Source: Opitutaceae bacterium (lineage in GTDB: Bacteria; Verrucomicrobiota; Verrucomicrobiia; Opitutales; Opitutaceae). Taken from it: DNA of 40,674 bases. This document shows, one piece after another, positions 25,502 through 33,891 of this stretch. The stretch spans positions 1 through 40,674 of the forward strand of contig JANXSC010000374.1 in assembly GCA_025352845.1 (NCBI GenBank). Direction: 5' to 3'. Within the stretch, counting starts at the first letter, position 1; the number at the start of each line of letters is the position of its first letter. Position numbers and translations under genes: made by a program. Below the pieces are notes generated by a model. The model was not told the DNA's origin. It worked only from the letters and a program-made list of their open reading frames with translations, and ran no database searches.

Positions 25502-28500
25502 CTGTGCCTGCCCTTCCTCCGCCACGCCCGCCATGTTTTCGGCGCGCTCGTTTTTTTCCTAGGCACCGCGCTCCGCGCGCAGGCGCTCGACCCCGCCTTC
25601 ACCCCCAACCCCAACGCCGATGTCTTCGCTCTCGCCGCCCAGCCGGACGGGAAGATTCTGGTCGGCGGCAATTTCACCCTCATCGGCGGCGTGGCACGGA
25701 GTCGGCTCGCGCGCCTTAATCCCGACGGCACGGTCGACAGCACGTTTAATCCCAGTCCCAACACGACAGTCGCAGCCCTGCTCGTGCAGCCTGACGGAAA
25801 AATCCTGGTTGGCGGGGGATTCACTACGATTGCCGGCACCACGCGGGTCCGCTTGGCGCGGCTCAATCCCAACGGCTCGCTCGACTCCGGCTTCACGGCC
25901 GGCGCCGATGGCAGCGTGTATTCGCTCGCCGTGCAGGCCGACGGAAAGATCCTGATTGGTGGCCTGTTTGCCATCGTTAACGAAACTCCGCGCAGCGCAA
26001 TCGCCCGCTTGAACGCCGACGGATCCCTCGACGCAGCGTTCAATTTGAACGTGACCGGCGTCAACGTCGGCACCCAACAACAGCTCGCAGCGATCGTCGT
26101 CCAGCCCGATGGCAAAATCTTGCTTGGGGGAAATTTTTCTCAAGTCGCGGGACAGCCGCGCGCGAGCCTGGCCCGCGTGAACCCGGATGGTTCACTCGAC
26201 AGCACGTTTAACATCGGCACCGGTTCGACCAGCGATGTGCAAACCATCGTTTTGCAGCCCGACGGGAAAATTCTGATCGGCGGCTCGTTTTCTCTGTTCT
26301 CCGGTCAGATCCGGCGCGGTATCGCCCGCCTCAACCAGGATGGATCGCTCGACAACACCTCGACCTCCGGCCCGAGCGGCGTCGTGCGGGTGATTGTGTT
26401 GCAGCCCGACGGAAAGTTCTTTGCCGGCGGAAATTTTAACGCCGTCGGCACGGTCCCACGCAGCCGCCTCGCGCGATTCAATTCCGACGGCACCCTCGAC
26501 AGCGCTTTCGACCCCGATGTGACCGGCGCCATCGGCTTATCTACCCCGGGAATCTATGCGATGGTCGCGCCAGCCCCAGGACAGTTGGTGTTCGCCGGCA
26601 CGTTCGCTGCCGTTTCCGCCCAGCCTCGGAGCGGTATCGCCCGGCTCGGCTCGCCGCTGCCGTCGATCACGACGCAACCCACCGGGCTCTTCGCCACTAG
26701 CGGCGCCAACGTCACCCTCACCGTGGCCGCCACCGGCGATGCGCTCCGCTATCAGTGGCGGCGCGACGGTGCCGACCTTCCCGGCGCCACCCAATCCACG
26801 CTCTCGCTCACCAATCTTCAGTCCAACGCCGGAGGCGCCTTCAACGTCGCCGTCGCCAATGCTTACGGTGCGAGCGTTTCCAGCTCCGCCGTCGTATCGC
26901 TCGCCACGCCGCCGACGGTCGCGTTTACGTTTTCGACCCTCGCCGGCTCGTCGACGGCGATCGGTCGCGTCGACGCCACCGGCGCTGCCGCGCGCTTCGA
27001 TCATCCCACCGGCCTGACGATCGATGCCGCGGGCATCATCTACACCGTCGACAGCGTGAGCAATTTCATCCGCAAGATCACGCCGGCCGGAGTCGTGACC
27101 ACGATCGCTTCGCAGGTTGGTCTCGGCATCGCCGTCGATGGCGCGGGCAATCTCTTCGTGGCCGACGCGCGCTCGCGCATCATCCGCATTTCGCCGACGG
27201 GTGTCTTCACCACCTTCGCCGGCTCCGCGACCGCGGGGCGCGCCGACGGCACGGGAGCCGACGCGCAATTCGACACGCCGAGCGCCGTCGCCCTCGATCG
27301 CGTGGGAAATATTTTCGTCGCCGACACCAACAACCGCACCATCCGCCGCATCACGCCCGCCGGGGTCGTCACCACGCTCGCGGGCACCGCGGGCCAATCC
27401 GGTTCCACCGATGGGGTCGGCGCGGAGGCGCGCTTCGCGTTTCCTCGTGGACTCGCACTCGACGTCGCGGGCAATCTCATCGTCGCCGACGGCGTCAGCG
27501 TCCGCAAGGTGACGCCCGTCGGCGTCGTCACCACCCTCACCACCGCGGCCAACGCTATCGGGGTCGCCACCGATCCGGCGGGCAACACCTACATCGCCGA
27601 AGTCGGCGCGCACACGATCCGCCGACTCGCGCCCGACGGCACAAACACACTCATAGCCGGCGCGACCGACGTCAGCGGCAGCGATGATGGCGCCGGTGCC
27701 ACCGCGCGCCTCAACAGCCCGTGGGGCCTCGTCGTTGATTCCACCGGCAACCTCTACGTCGCCGACAACGGCAACAACACGATCCGCAAGGGCACGGCGA
27801 GCGTGCTCCCTTTCGCGATCACACTGCCTCCCGCGCCGTCGCACTCGGCGGCCGGCGCCAGCGTCGCGCTCTCTGTCGGCGCCTCCGGCGGCAACCTCGC
27901 CTACCAGTGGAAGAAAGACGGCGCCATCATCGCCGGCGCGACCAACGCCGCCTTCACGTTGGCGAATCCCTCCGCCACCGCCGACATGGGATACTATTCG
28001 GCCGTGGTCACCAGCGCAGGCACGAGCGTCGAGACTGCGTCGGCGTTCCTCTCCGTCACCAATCCCGCCGCGCCCGGCCGCCTCATCAACGTCGCCACGC
28101 GCGGCCTCGTCCAGCCCGGCGGCGCGCTCACGCCCGGCTTCGTGCTGCGCGGGACCGGCACGAGGCAACTCGTCGTCCGCGGCGTAGGTCCGACCCTTCT
28201 ACGCTTCGGCCTCGGAGGTTCGCTCGCCGATCCGCGCTTCGAACTCGCACCGCTCGGCGGCGCGACGTTGCTCACCAACGACGACTGGGCCACCGGTGGC
28301 AGCACGCTCGCCGCATCGAGCGCCGCCGTCGGCGCGTTTCCGCTCGATCCGTTGTCGAAGGACGCCGCGGCCTTCACGACGCTCACGCCCACGGGCAACG
28401 GCACCGGCTACACCGTGCGCGTCACGGGTGCCACCGCCACCGACTCCGGCATCGCGCTCGCCGAAATCTACGACGCTGATCCGCTCACCTCGCCCGTGCA

Positions 28501-28891
28501 GATTGTGAATGTTTCCACGCGCGGCTTTGTCGGCACAGGTGCGAATGCGCTCGTCCCCGGTTTCGTCATCGGCGGCAGCGGTCCGCTCCAGCTTCTCATC
28601 CGCGCCGTCGGCCCCGGCCTCGCGCCGTTTGGCGTGACCGGCCTGCTCGCCGATCCGCAGCTCACTGTCACACCGCTCGGCAAAGACACGCCCGTCGCGA
28701 CCAACGACAACTGGGGCGGCACCGCCACGCTCACCGCTGCGTTCGCCGCCGCCGGCGCCTTCGCCCTCCCGCTCGATAGCAAAGACGCCGTCGTCCTACT
28801 GCGCCTCCCGCCCGGCGCCTACACCGTCACCGTCTCCGGCGTCGGCGGCACCACCGGCACCGCCCTCGTCGAAATCTACGAGGTGCCGTAG
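25502..28891 (+). CDS. Large secreted protein with delta-60, Ig-like and NHL repeats
   Basis: The coding frame has no ATG for its signal peptide: ATG 25495 is one base out of phase, and removing one A from AAAA (25498-25501) would join it. Position 25502 is a CTG in frame; the first standard start is GTG 25691. The order is signal segment (VFGALVFFLGTALRAQA), about eight delta-60 repeats (PDGKILVGGxF...ARLNxDGSLDSxF), an Ig-like domain (RYQWRRDGADLPGA), NHL-type repeats (IRKITPAGVVTTIA), a second Ig-like domain (YQWKKDGAIIAGA), and two ~120-residue C-terminal modules ending ALAEIYD and ALVEIYEVP. Probably cell-surface or exported; function unknown. Confidence 0.85.
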   Translation: MCLPFLRHARHVFGALVFFLGTALRAQALDPAFTPNPNADVFALAAQPDGKILVGGNFTLIGGVARSRLARLNPDGTVDSTFNPSPNTTVAALLVQPDGKILVGGGFTTIAGTTRVRLARLNPNGSLDSGFTAGADGSVYSLAVQADGKILIGGLFAIVNETPRSAIARLNADGSLDAAFNLNVTGVNVGTQQQLAAIVVQPDGKILLGGNFSQVAGQPRASLARVNPDGSLDSTFNIGTGSTSDVQTIVLQPDGKILIGGSFSLFSGQIRRGIARLNQDGSLDNTSTSGPSGVVRVIVLQPDGKFFAGGNFNAVGTVPRSRLARFNSDGTLDSAFDPDVTGAIGLSTPGIYAMVAPAPGQLVFAGTFAAVSAQPRSGIARLGSPLPSITTQPTGLFATSGANVTLTVAATGDALRYQWRRDGADLPGATQSTLSLTNLQSNAGGAFNVAVANAYGASVSSSAVVSLATPPTVAFTFSTLAGSSTAIGRVDATGAAARFDHPTGLTIDAAGIIYTVDSVSNFIRKITPAGVVTTIASQVGLGIAVDGAGNLFVADARSRIIRISPTGVFTTFAGSATAGRADGTGADAQFDTPSAVALDRVGNIFVADTNNRTIRRITPAGVVTTLAGTAGQSGSTDGVGAEARFAFPRGLALDVAGNLIVADGVSVRKVTPVGVVTTLTTAANAIGVATDPAGNTYIAEVGAHTIRRLAPDGTNTLIAGATDVSGSDDGAGATARLNSPWGLVVDSTGNLYVADNGNNTIRKGTASVLPFAITLPPAPSHSAAGASVALSVGASGGNLAYQWKKDGAIIAGATNAAFTLANPSATADMGYYSAVVTSAGTSVETASAFLSVTNPAAPGRLINVATRGLVQPGGALTPGFVLRGTGTRQLVVRGVGPTLLRFGLGGSLADPRFELAPLGGATLLTNDDWATGGSTLAASSAAVGAFPLDPLSKDAAAFTTLTPTGNGTGYTVRVTGATATDSGIALAEIYDADPLTSPVQIVNVSTRGFVGTGANALVPGFVIGGSGPLQLLIRAVGPGLAPFGVTGLLADPQLTVTPLGKDTPVATNDNWGGTATLTAAFAAAGAFALPLDSKDAVVLLRLPPGAYTVTVSGVGGTTGTALVEIYEVP

Positions 28892-29099
28892 CGCCGCGCT
28901 GAGTAGATTCGCGCCACCGAACAGTAACGCTGACTTGCCGCGCTCCGGGTTTTCGCGCAGAACGTGCTCCCCCAGCCGTTCCCGTCTTGATTCGCAACTT
29001 CCTCCCAACCTCCCGCGCGCGTCCGTTTCGCGTCCTCGCCACCTTGGCGGGGGAGGTTTCGCCACGCTCGCAACCGCTCCGCCGGTCCCGCCGCATCCG

Positions 29100-29687
29100 A
29101 TGAACTTGCTCCCCTGGCTCGTCGTCCCCGCCGCCTACCTGCTCGGCGGGGTGTCGCCCGGCTACTGGCTGGTGCGGCTCCGCACGGGTGAGGACGTGCG
29201 CACGGTCGGCAGCGGCACGACGGGCGCGACCAATACCGCGCGCGTGCTCGGCGGCGGCGGGTTCGTGCTCGTGCTCGCGCTCGATGCCGCGAAGGGCGCG
29301 GTGGCCGCCCTCGCCGCGCGTTGGGCGGGGCTCGACGGCGGCTGGGAATTTGCCGCGGCCCTCGCCGTCGTGGCGGGTCACGTGTGGCCGGTGCAACTAG
29401 GTTTCCGCGGTGGCAAGGGCCTCGGCCCGCTCCTCGGCGCATGGCTCGTGCTCGCGCCGCTCGCGATCGGCGGCTGTCTGCTCATCGGGGCCGCGGTGTG
29501 GGGTCTCACCCGGCGCCGCGTGCCCTCGGGGTTGTTCGGCGTGCTGTTGCTGCCGGGCGCGACATGGCTCGAAACCCGCTCGATGCCTGCCGCGGTTTTC
29601 ACAATGGTAACATTTGGCATTGTCGCCCTCGCCCATCGCTCGCATTTCATACCGGCCCCCAACGCCAACCCTCCTTCACCGTCATGA
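29100..29687 (+). CDS. plsY: Glycerol-3-phosphate acyltransferase PlsY-like
   Basis: 195 residues from ATG 29100, with five or six membrane helices. The three PlsY motifs are present: GSGTTGATNTAR (acceptor loop), GHVWPVQ, and FRGGKGLG, the phosphate-binding motif. PlsY transfers acyl groups from acyl phosphate to glycerol-3-phosphate in the inner membrane, the first step of phospholipid synthesis. Its stop overlaps the next ATG (ATGA at 29684-29687), so it is coupled to a GNAT-aminotransferase fusion, an unusual neighbour. It may be the housekeeping PlsY or a dedicated paralogue; the window cannot tell. Arg/Gly-rich loops are longer than usual after the first motif. Confidence 0.9.
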   Translation: MNLLPWLVVPAAYLLGGVSPGYWLVRLRTGEDVRTVGSGTTGATNTARVLGGGGFVLVLALDAAKGAVAALAARWAGLDGGWEFAAALAVVAGHVWPVQLGFRGGKGLGPLLGAWLVLAPLAIGGCLLIGAAVWGLTRRRVPSGLFGVLLLPGATWLETRSMPAAVFTMVTFGIVALAHRSHFIPAPNANPPSPS

Positions 29688-31339
29688 ACCCCACCACCCC
29701 CACGCTGAGGATCAAGGTCGCCACGGAAGAGTGGGAGTTCGAGCAGATCCACCGGCTCAACTACCGGACCTTCGTGGAGGAGATCCCGCAGCACGCGCCC
29801 AACCCCGAGGGCCGGCTCGTCGATCGGTTTCACGCGGAGAACAAATACCTCATCGCGCTCAACGGCCGGGAGCTGGTCGGCATGGTGGCCCTGCGCGCCC
29901 AGCGGCCGTTCTCCCTCGATAGCAAGGTGCCCAATCTCGACGCCCATCTGCCCGCCGGCCGCAAGCCGATCGAGGCGCGCCTCCTCGCCGTCGTGCCCGA
30001 ATTCCGCAAGACGGCGGTCTTCGTCGAATTCTTCGAGCGCGTGGTCCGGCAGTGCCTCGACGATGGCTACGATCTCGCCGTGCTCTCGGGGACCACGCGC
30101 CAGTTGAAACTCTACCGCCACCTCGGCTGCACGCTCTTCGGCCCGCTCGTCGGCAGCGCCGGGGCGCAATACCAGCCGATGTATCTCACGTTCGAGGACT
30201 TTGGCCAGGCGACCGAGCGCAGCGCCGTTTTCCGCGATGTCCTGACCGGCGACCGCGACGCGACCCGCCCGCTCAATCTCCTGCCCGGCCCCGTGCTCAC
30301 CGCGCCCGAGGTCGATGCCGCCTTCACCGCTCCCGCGATCTCGCACCGCAGTCCGGCGTTCCTCGATCTGCTCGCCGGGCTCCGCTCGGGACTCTGCCGG
30401 CTCACCGGCGCGCGCGATGTGCAGGTGCTCGCCGGTTCCGGATCGCTCGGCACCGCGGTCGTCGCCGCGCAGCTCGCGTTGCGCACCACCACCGGGCTCG
30501 TGCTTTCCAACGGCGAATTCGGCGAACGCCTCGCCGGCGAGGCCCGCCGCGCCGGCCTGCGCTTCGACTGGATGCGGCTGCCATGGGGCGACACCTTCGA
30601 TCTCGAGCAGGTTCAGGCGTTTGTCGCCCGTGTGCCGCGCGGGGGCTGGGTGTGGTTCGTCCACCACGAGACCTCCACCGGGATCCTCAACCCCCTCGGC
30701 GAACTGAAACAACTCGCCGCCGATCACGGGCTGCACCTCTGCGTCGATTGCATCAGCTCGATCGGCGCGCTGCCCGTGGATTTGCGCGGCGTGCATCTCG
30801 CCACCGGCACGAGCGGCAAGGGCCTCGGCGCCTACCCCGGGCTCGCGCTGGTGTTTCACGACTACAACCCGCGCCCCGAGCCCGACCGACTGCCGAGCTA
30901 CATCGATCTCGGCCACTGGGCCGCGCACGCGAGCGCGCCGCATACCCACTCCTCCAACCTCATGGCCGCGCTCGCCACGGCCGTGACGCTCGCCACACCG
31001 GAGCGCATCGCGCGCATCGCCGCCAACGCCCGCTGGCTCCGCGAGGAGCTGCGCGCGCGGGGCTTCACGCTCGTCGCCCCCGATCACGCCGCGTGCCCGG
31101 CGGGCATCACGCTCGCCATCGAGGGTCCGATCACCGCGGCGCAGCTCGGCGAGGAGCTGGAGCAGCGCGGCTTCGCGCTCAACTTCCGCAGCAGCCACAT
31201 GCTCGCGCGCAACTGGATTCAGCTCTCCCTCCTCGGCGATCCGCCGCGCGCGGCCCTCGCGCGCCTGCTCCACACGCTGCGGCTGATCGTTGAGCCGGCT
31301 GCGACGCGGAACGGCGCGAGCACTCGCGTTACGCCATAG
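29684..31339 (+). CDS. Fusion of a FeeM-like GNAT N-acyltransferase and a class V aminotransferase
   Basis: 551 residues. Residues ~5-185 resemble N-acyl amino acid synthase-type GNAT enzymes: FEQIHRLNYRTFVEEIPQH, ARLLAVVPEFRKTAVFVEFF, VLSGTTRQLKLYRHLGCTLF. Residues ~195-540 are a fold-type I, class V aminotransferase: NLLPGPVLTAPEVDAAF with HRSPAF, GSGSLGTA, Asp355 (CVDCISSIG, pyridine nitrogen) and Lys379 (GTSGKGLG, Schiff base). Alanine-glyoxylate and aminoethylphosphonate aminotransferases are its relatives. GNAT enzymes of this type take acyl-ACP and acylate an amine. Coupling to PlsY suggests an acylated amino compound or lipid head group; this is inference. Confidence 0.85.
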   Translation: MNPTTPTLRIKVATEEWEFEQIHRLNYRTFVEEIPQHAPNPEGRLVDRFHAENKYLIALNGRELVGMVALRAQRPFSLDSKVPNLDAHLPAGRKPIEARLLAVVPEFRKTAVFVEFFERVVRQCLDDGYDLAVLSGTTRQLKLYRHLGCTLFGPLVGSAGAQYQPMYLTFEDFGQATERSAVFRDVLTGDRDATRPLNLLPGPVLTAPEVDAAFTAPAISHRSPAFLDLLAGLRSGLCRLTGARDVQVLAGSGSLGTAVVAAQLALRTTTGLVLSNGEFGERLAGEARRAGLRFDWMRLPWGDTFDLEQVQAFVARVPRGGWVWFVHHETSTGILNPLGELKQLAADHGLHLCVDCISSIGALPVDLRGVHLATGTSGKGLGAYPGLALVFHDYNPRPEPDRLPSYIDLGHWAAHASAPHTHSSNLMAALATAVTLATPERIARIAANARWLREELRARGFTLVAPDHAACPAGITLAIEGPITAAQLGEELEQRGFALNFRSSHMLARNWIQLSLLGDPPRAALARLLHTLRLIVEPAATRNGASTRVTP

Positions 31340-31428
31340 TCGTTGTAACCGGGTCGGACCGACGCGAACTCTTTCCTTTTTTCCTGCGTCCAACGACACT
31401 CCGGATCTTCGTCCCCTTCCATTTTACC

Positions 31429-32865
31429 ATGCTTCACTCCCTCCGCTCCGCCACTCTCGTCCTGCTCGCCAGTCTCGCCCTTCCCAGCGTTGCTTCCGCC
31501 CAGACCGTTCGCACCGGCACCGTCGCCCAGCGCTATCAAGAGCTCTGCGCCACTTGCCACGGCAAAGACCTCGAGGGTGCCTCCGCGCCCACGATGCTCA
31601 AGGACGTGTGGCTGCACGGCGGCGACGACGACAGCATCGCCAAGAGCATCCGCAACGGTTTCCCGGAAAAAAGCATGCCGCCTTGGGGCGCCGCGATCCC
31701 CGAGAAGGAAATCCGCGCGATGGTCGTCTACATCCACGAGATGCGCGCGAAATACCTGCGCGAGCACACGGAGTTTCCCAAGCCCGCCGAGTCCCTCACC
31801 GTCAAGAGCCAGCTCCACGGCTACCAGCTCAACACCTGGGTCGCCGGCGTGAAGGAGCCGTGGTCCCTCGCCTTTCTCTCGCCCACGCAGGCGATCATGA
31901 CCGAGAAGCGCGGCTTCGTTTACCTCATCGACAAGGATAAGCTCGCCGAGCGCCCGCTCATTGGCGTGCCGCTCGCCGACACTGGTGGCCAGGCTGGCAT
32001 CTTCGATGTCGTCCCCCATCCCGACTACGCGAAAAACGGCTGGGTCTATTTCTCCTTCAGCGATCCGCAGACCTTCGAGGGTAATGCCGTCAGCCTCACG
32101 CGCATCATCCGCGGCAAGATTTCCAAGGAGGGCGCGCTCGTCGAGCAGCAGACGATTTTCCAGGGCAAGCTCGAGCACTACATCAAGGCCGGCGGCGTCC
32201 ACTTCGGCGGCCGCATCGCCTTCGACGGCAAAGGCTACATTTTCTTCACCATCGGCGAGCGGGGCCAGGCCATGATGGCGCAGGACACCTCCCGCCCCAA
32301 CGGCAAAGTCCACCGCCTGCACGACGACGGCCGCGTGCCCGCCGACAATCCGTTCGTCAACGACCCCAAGGCTGTCCCCTCCATCTGGAGCTACGGCCAC
32401 CGCAACCCGCAGGGCCTGGCGATTCGTCCGGCCACCGGCCAGATCTTCGACGCCGAGCACGGCCCGCGCGGCGGCGACGAACTTAACCTCGTCGAGAAGG
32501 GAAAAAACTACGGCTGGCCCATCATCACCTACGGCTTGGACTACTCCGGCGTCACCTTCCCCGGCAGCGAAGGCACCGCCAAGGCCGGCATGGAGCAACC
32601 CCTCGTCTACTGGGTGCCCTCCATCGCGCCCTGCGGAATTAATTTCTACACCGGCGACAAATTCCCGAAATGGAAGAACCAGATTTTCCTCGCCTCGCTC
32701 GTCGCCGAGGAACTCCGCCGCATCGACATCACGGACGGCAAGGTCACCGCGCAGGAAGTCCTGTTCAAGGGCCTCGGCAAAATCCGCCACGTGATCACCG
32801 GCTCGGACGGCGCCCTCTACGTCCTCCTCCCGACCCGCATCGCAAAGATCACGCCGGCGGAGTGA
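31429..32865 (+). CDS. Secreted PQQ-dependent sugar dehydrogenase with N-terminal cytochrome c domain
   Basis: 478 residues. A signal peptide ends at VASA|Q. The cytochrome c domain (26-110) has CATCH at 40-44 and a probable axial Met83 in EKSMPPWG. From about 130 comes the six-bladed propeller of aldose sugar dehydrogenases: EPWSLAFLSPTQAIMTEKRG, GGQAGIFDVVPHPDY, IWSYGHRNPQGLAI, DAEHGPRGGDELN, NYGWPIITYG. It oxidises aldoses in the periplasm and passes electrons through its own haem to the respiratory chain. It is the intact relative of the broken gene at 23604. It converges with the kinase gene at 32921. Confidence 0.94.
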   Translation: MLHSLRSATLVLLASLALPSVASAQTVRTGTVAQRYQELCATCHGKDLEGASAPTMLKDVWLHGGDDDSIAKSIRNGFPEKSMPPWGAAIPEKEIRAMVVYIHEMRAKYLREHTEFPKPAESLTVKSQLHGYQLNTWVAGVKEPWSLAFLSPTQAIMTEKRGFVYLIDKDKLAERPLIGVPLADTGGQAGIFDVVPHPDYAKNGWVYFSFSDPQTFEGNAVSLTRIIRGKISKEGALVEQQTIFQGKLEHYIKAGGVHFGGRIAFDGKGYIFFTIGERGQAMMAQDTSRPNGKVHRLHDDGRVPADNPFVNDPKAVPSIWSYGHRNPQGLAIRPATGQIFDAEHGPRGGDELNLVEKGKNYGWPIITYGLDYSGVTFPGSEGTAKAGMEQPLVYWVPSIAPCGINFYTGDKFPKWKNQIFLASLVAEELRRIDITDGKVTAQEVLFKGLGKIRHVITGSDGALYVLLPTRIAKITPAE

Positions 32866-32920
32866 GGGCGGCGTCAGTTTCAGACGACCCGCAATTCAAC
32901 GTCCCTCCATCCCGTAGCGC

Positions 32921-33859
32921 TCAGCGGGAGGAAAAAAGCCGGGCGAGTGCTTCCGGCAGCGACGGCGTCGCGCCTGCGCAGGCACACACGTGCCGCGCGA
33001 CTTCGCCCGCGGCGCAGTTTACTTCGTCGAGTTCCATCCCGCGCAGGAAGCCGTGTGCCATCGCGGCCGTGAACGCGTCGCCGGCACCAACGGTGTCGAC
33101 GATCGTGACGGGACGCGGGTGGCACTCTGACCACTGCCCACCACGATAGAGCAGGCTGCCGCGCGCGCCGAGCGTCAGCGCCACGACGCGCAGATCGAAG
33201 CGCGCGGCGAGTGCGGCGATCTGTGCGCGGGTATCGCCGGGCAGGCCGAACATTTCCGCGAGCACGGGCAGCTCGGTGTCGTTCAGTTTTGCGACGTTGG
33301 CTAGTTGCAGCGAGCGCTCGATCACTTCGCGGGAAAAATAGTGCTGGCGGAGGTTCACGTCGAAGATGCGCAGCGCCTTCGCAGGCGCTTGCCGCACGAG
33401 ATCGAGAATGGTCGAGCGCGACGGCTCGGCACGCTGCGCAAGGCTGCCGAAACAAACCGCATCCGCCGCCTGCACGGCGCGTCGCGCGGCTGCGGTTAAT
33501 TCCAATCGATCCCACGCGACGCCCTCGTGGATCGTGAAGTCGGGCACGCCGGCGGCGTTGAGTTTCACGGTCACGGTGCCGGTCGGCGCGGTTGCGTCGA
33601 TTTGCACGAGGTCGAGCGGCAGTTGCATCGCGGCGAGCCGCGCGAGGATGTCGCGGCCCAGCGCGTCGTCGCCCACGCGTGTCACGATGCCGGCCTCCGC
33701 GCCGAGCGCGCGGGCGTGATAGGCGAAGTTGCCCGGCGCGCCGCCGAGCTGTGCGCCCGTCGGGAGCAAGTCCCAGAGGATTTCGCCGAGGCCGATGATT
33801 TTGGAGGTAATGGTTTTTCTGAGCGGCGACTTGCCAGTCGCCGATTTTTTCGTCGTCAA
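32921..33859 (-). CDS. PfkB-family sugar kinase (fructokinase-like)
   Basis: 312 residues as read from a TTG at 33859; no ATG or GTG precedes the conserved part IIGLGEILWDLLPTG. The first dozen residues are encoded by a REP-like repeat (33821-33887). GGAPGNFAYHARALG is the PfkB N-terminal motif, and DTVGAGDAFTAAM with catalytic Asp261-Gly-Ala-Gly-Asp the ATP/anion-hole motif. It phosphorylates a sugar, probably fructose or a ketohexose, in the cytoplasm. Last gene of the polysaccharide operon, 32 bp after the esterase, where it would trap the imported sugar. The start is the least certain part. Confidence 0.9.
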   Translation of the reverse strand: MTTKKSATGKSPLRKTITSKIIGLGEILWDLLPTGAQLGGAPGNFAYHARALGAEAGIVTRVGDDALGRDILARLAAMQLPLDLVQIDATAPTGTVTVKLNAAGVPDFTIHEGVAWDRLELTAAARRAVQAADAVCFGSLAQRAEPSRSTILDLVRQAPAKALRIFDVNLRQHYFSREVIERSLQLANVAKLNDTELPVLAEMFGLPGDTRAQIAALAARFDLRVVALTLGARGSLLYRGGQWSECHPRPVTIVDTVGAGDAFTAAMAHGFLRGMELDEVNCAAGEVARHVCACAGATPSLPEALARLFSSR

Positions 33860-33887
33860 GATTCGACGGCTGGAAAGACGTCGCTCC
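33821..33887. repeat. Two-hairpin REP-like element between esterase and sugar kinase
   Basis: 67 bp. Near-complementary ends (GAGCGGCGAC and GACGTCGCTCC), a perfect hairpin GGCGACT-TGCC-AGTCGCC (33825-33842), and a second hairpin GACGG/CGTC further on. It fills the gap between the esterase stop and the kinase; the kinase's only usable start codon (TTG, 33859) lies inside it. Confidence 0.75.
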
Positions 33888-33891
33888 GTTT

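Noticed and set aside
29378..31399. Long minus-strand frame opposite plsY and the fusion gene
   Set aside because: Repetitive charged composition, no start context, no recognisable domain; the plus-strand genes explain the region.
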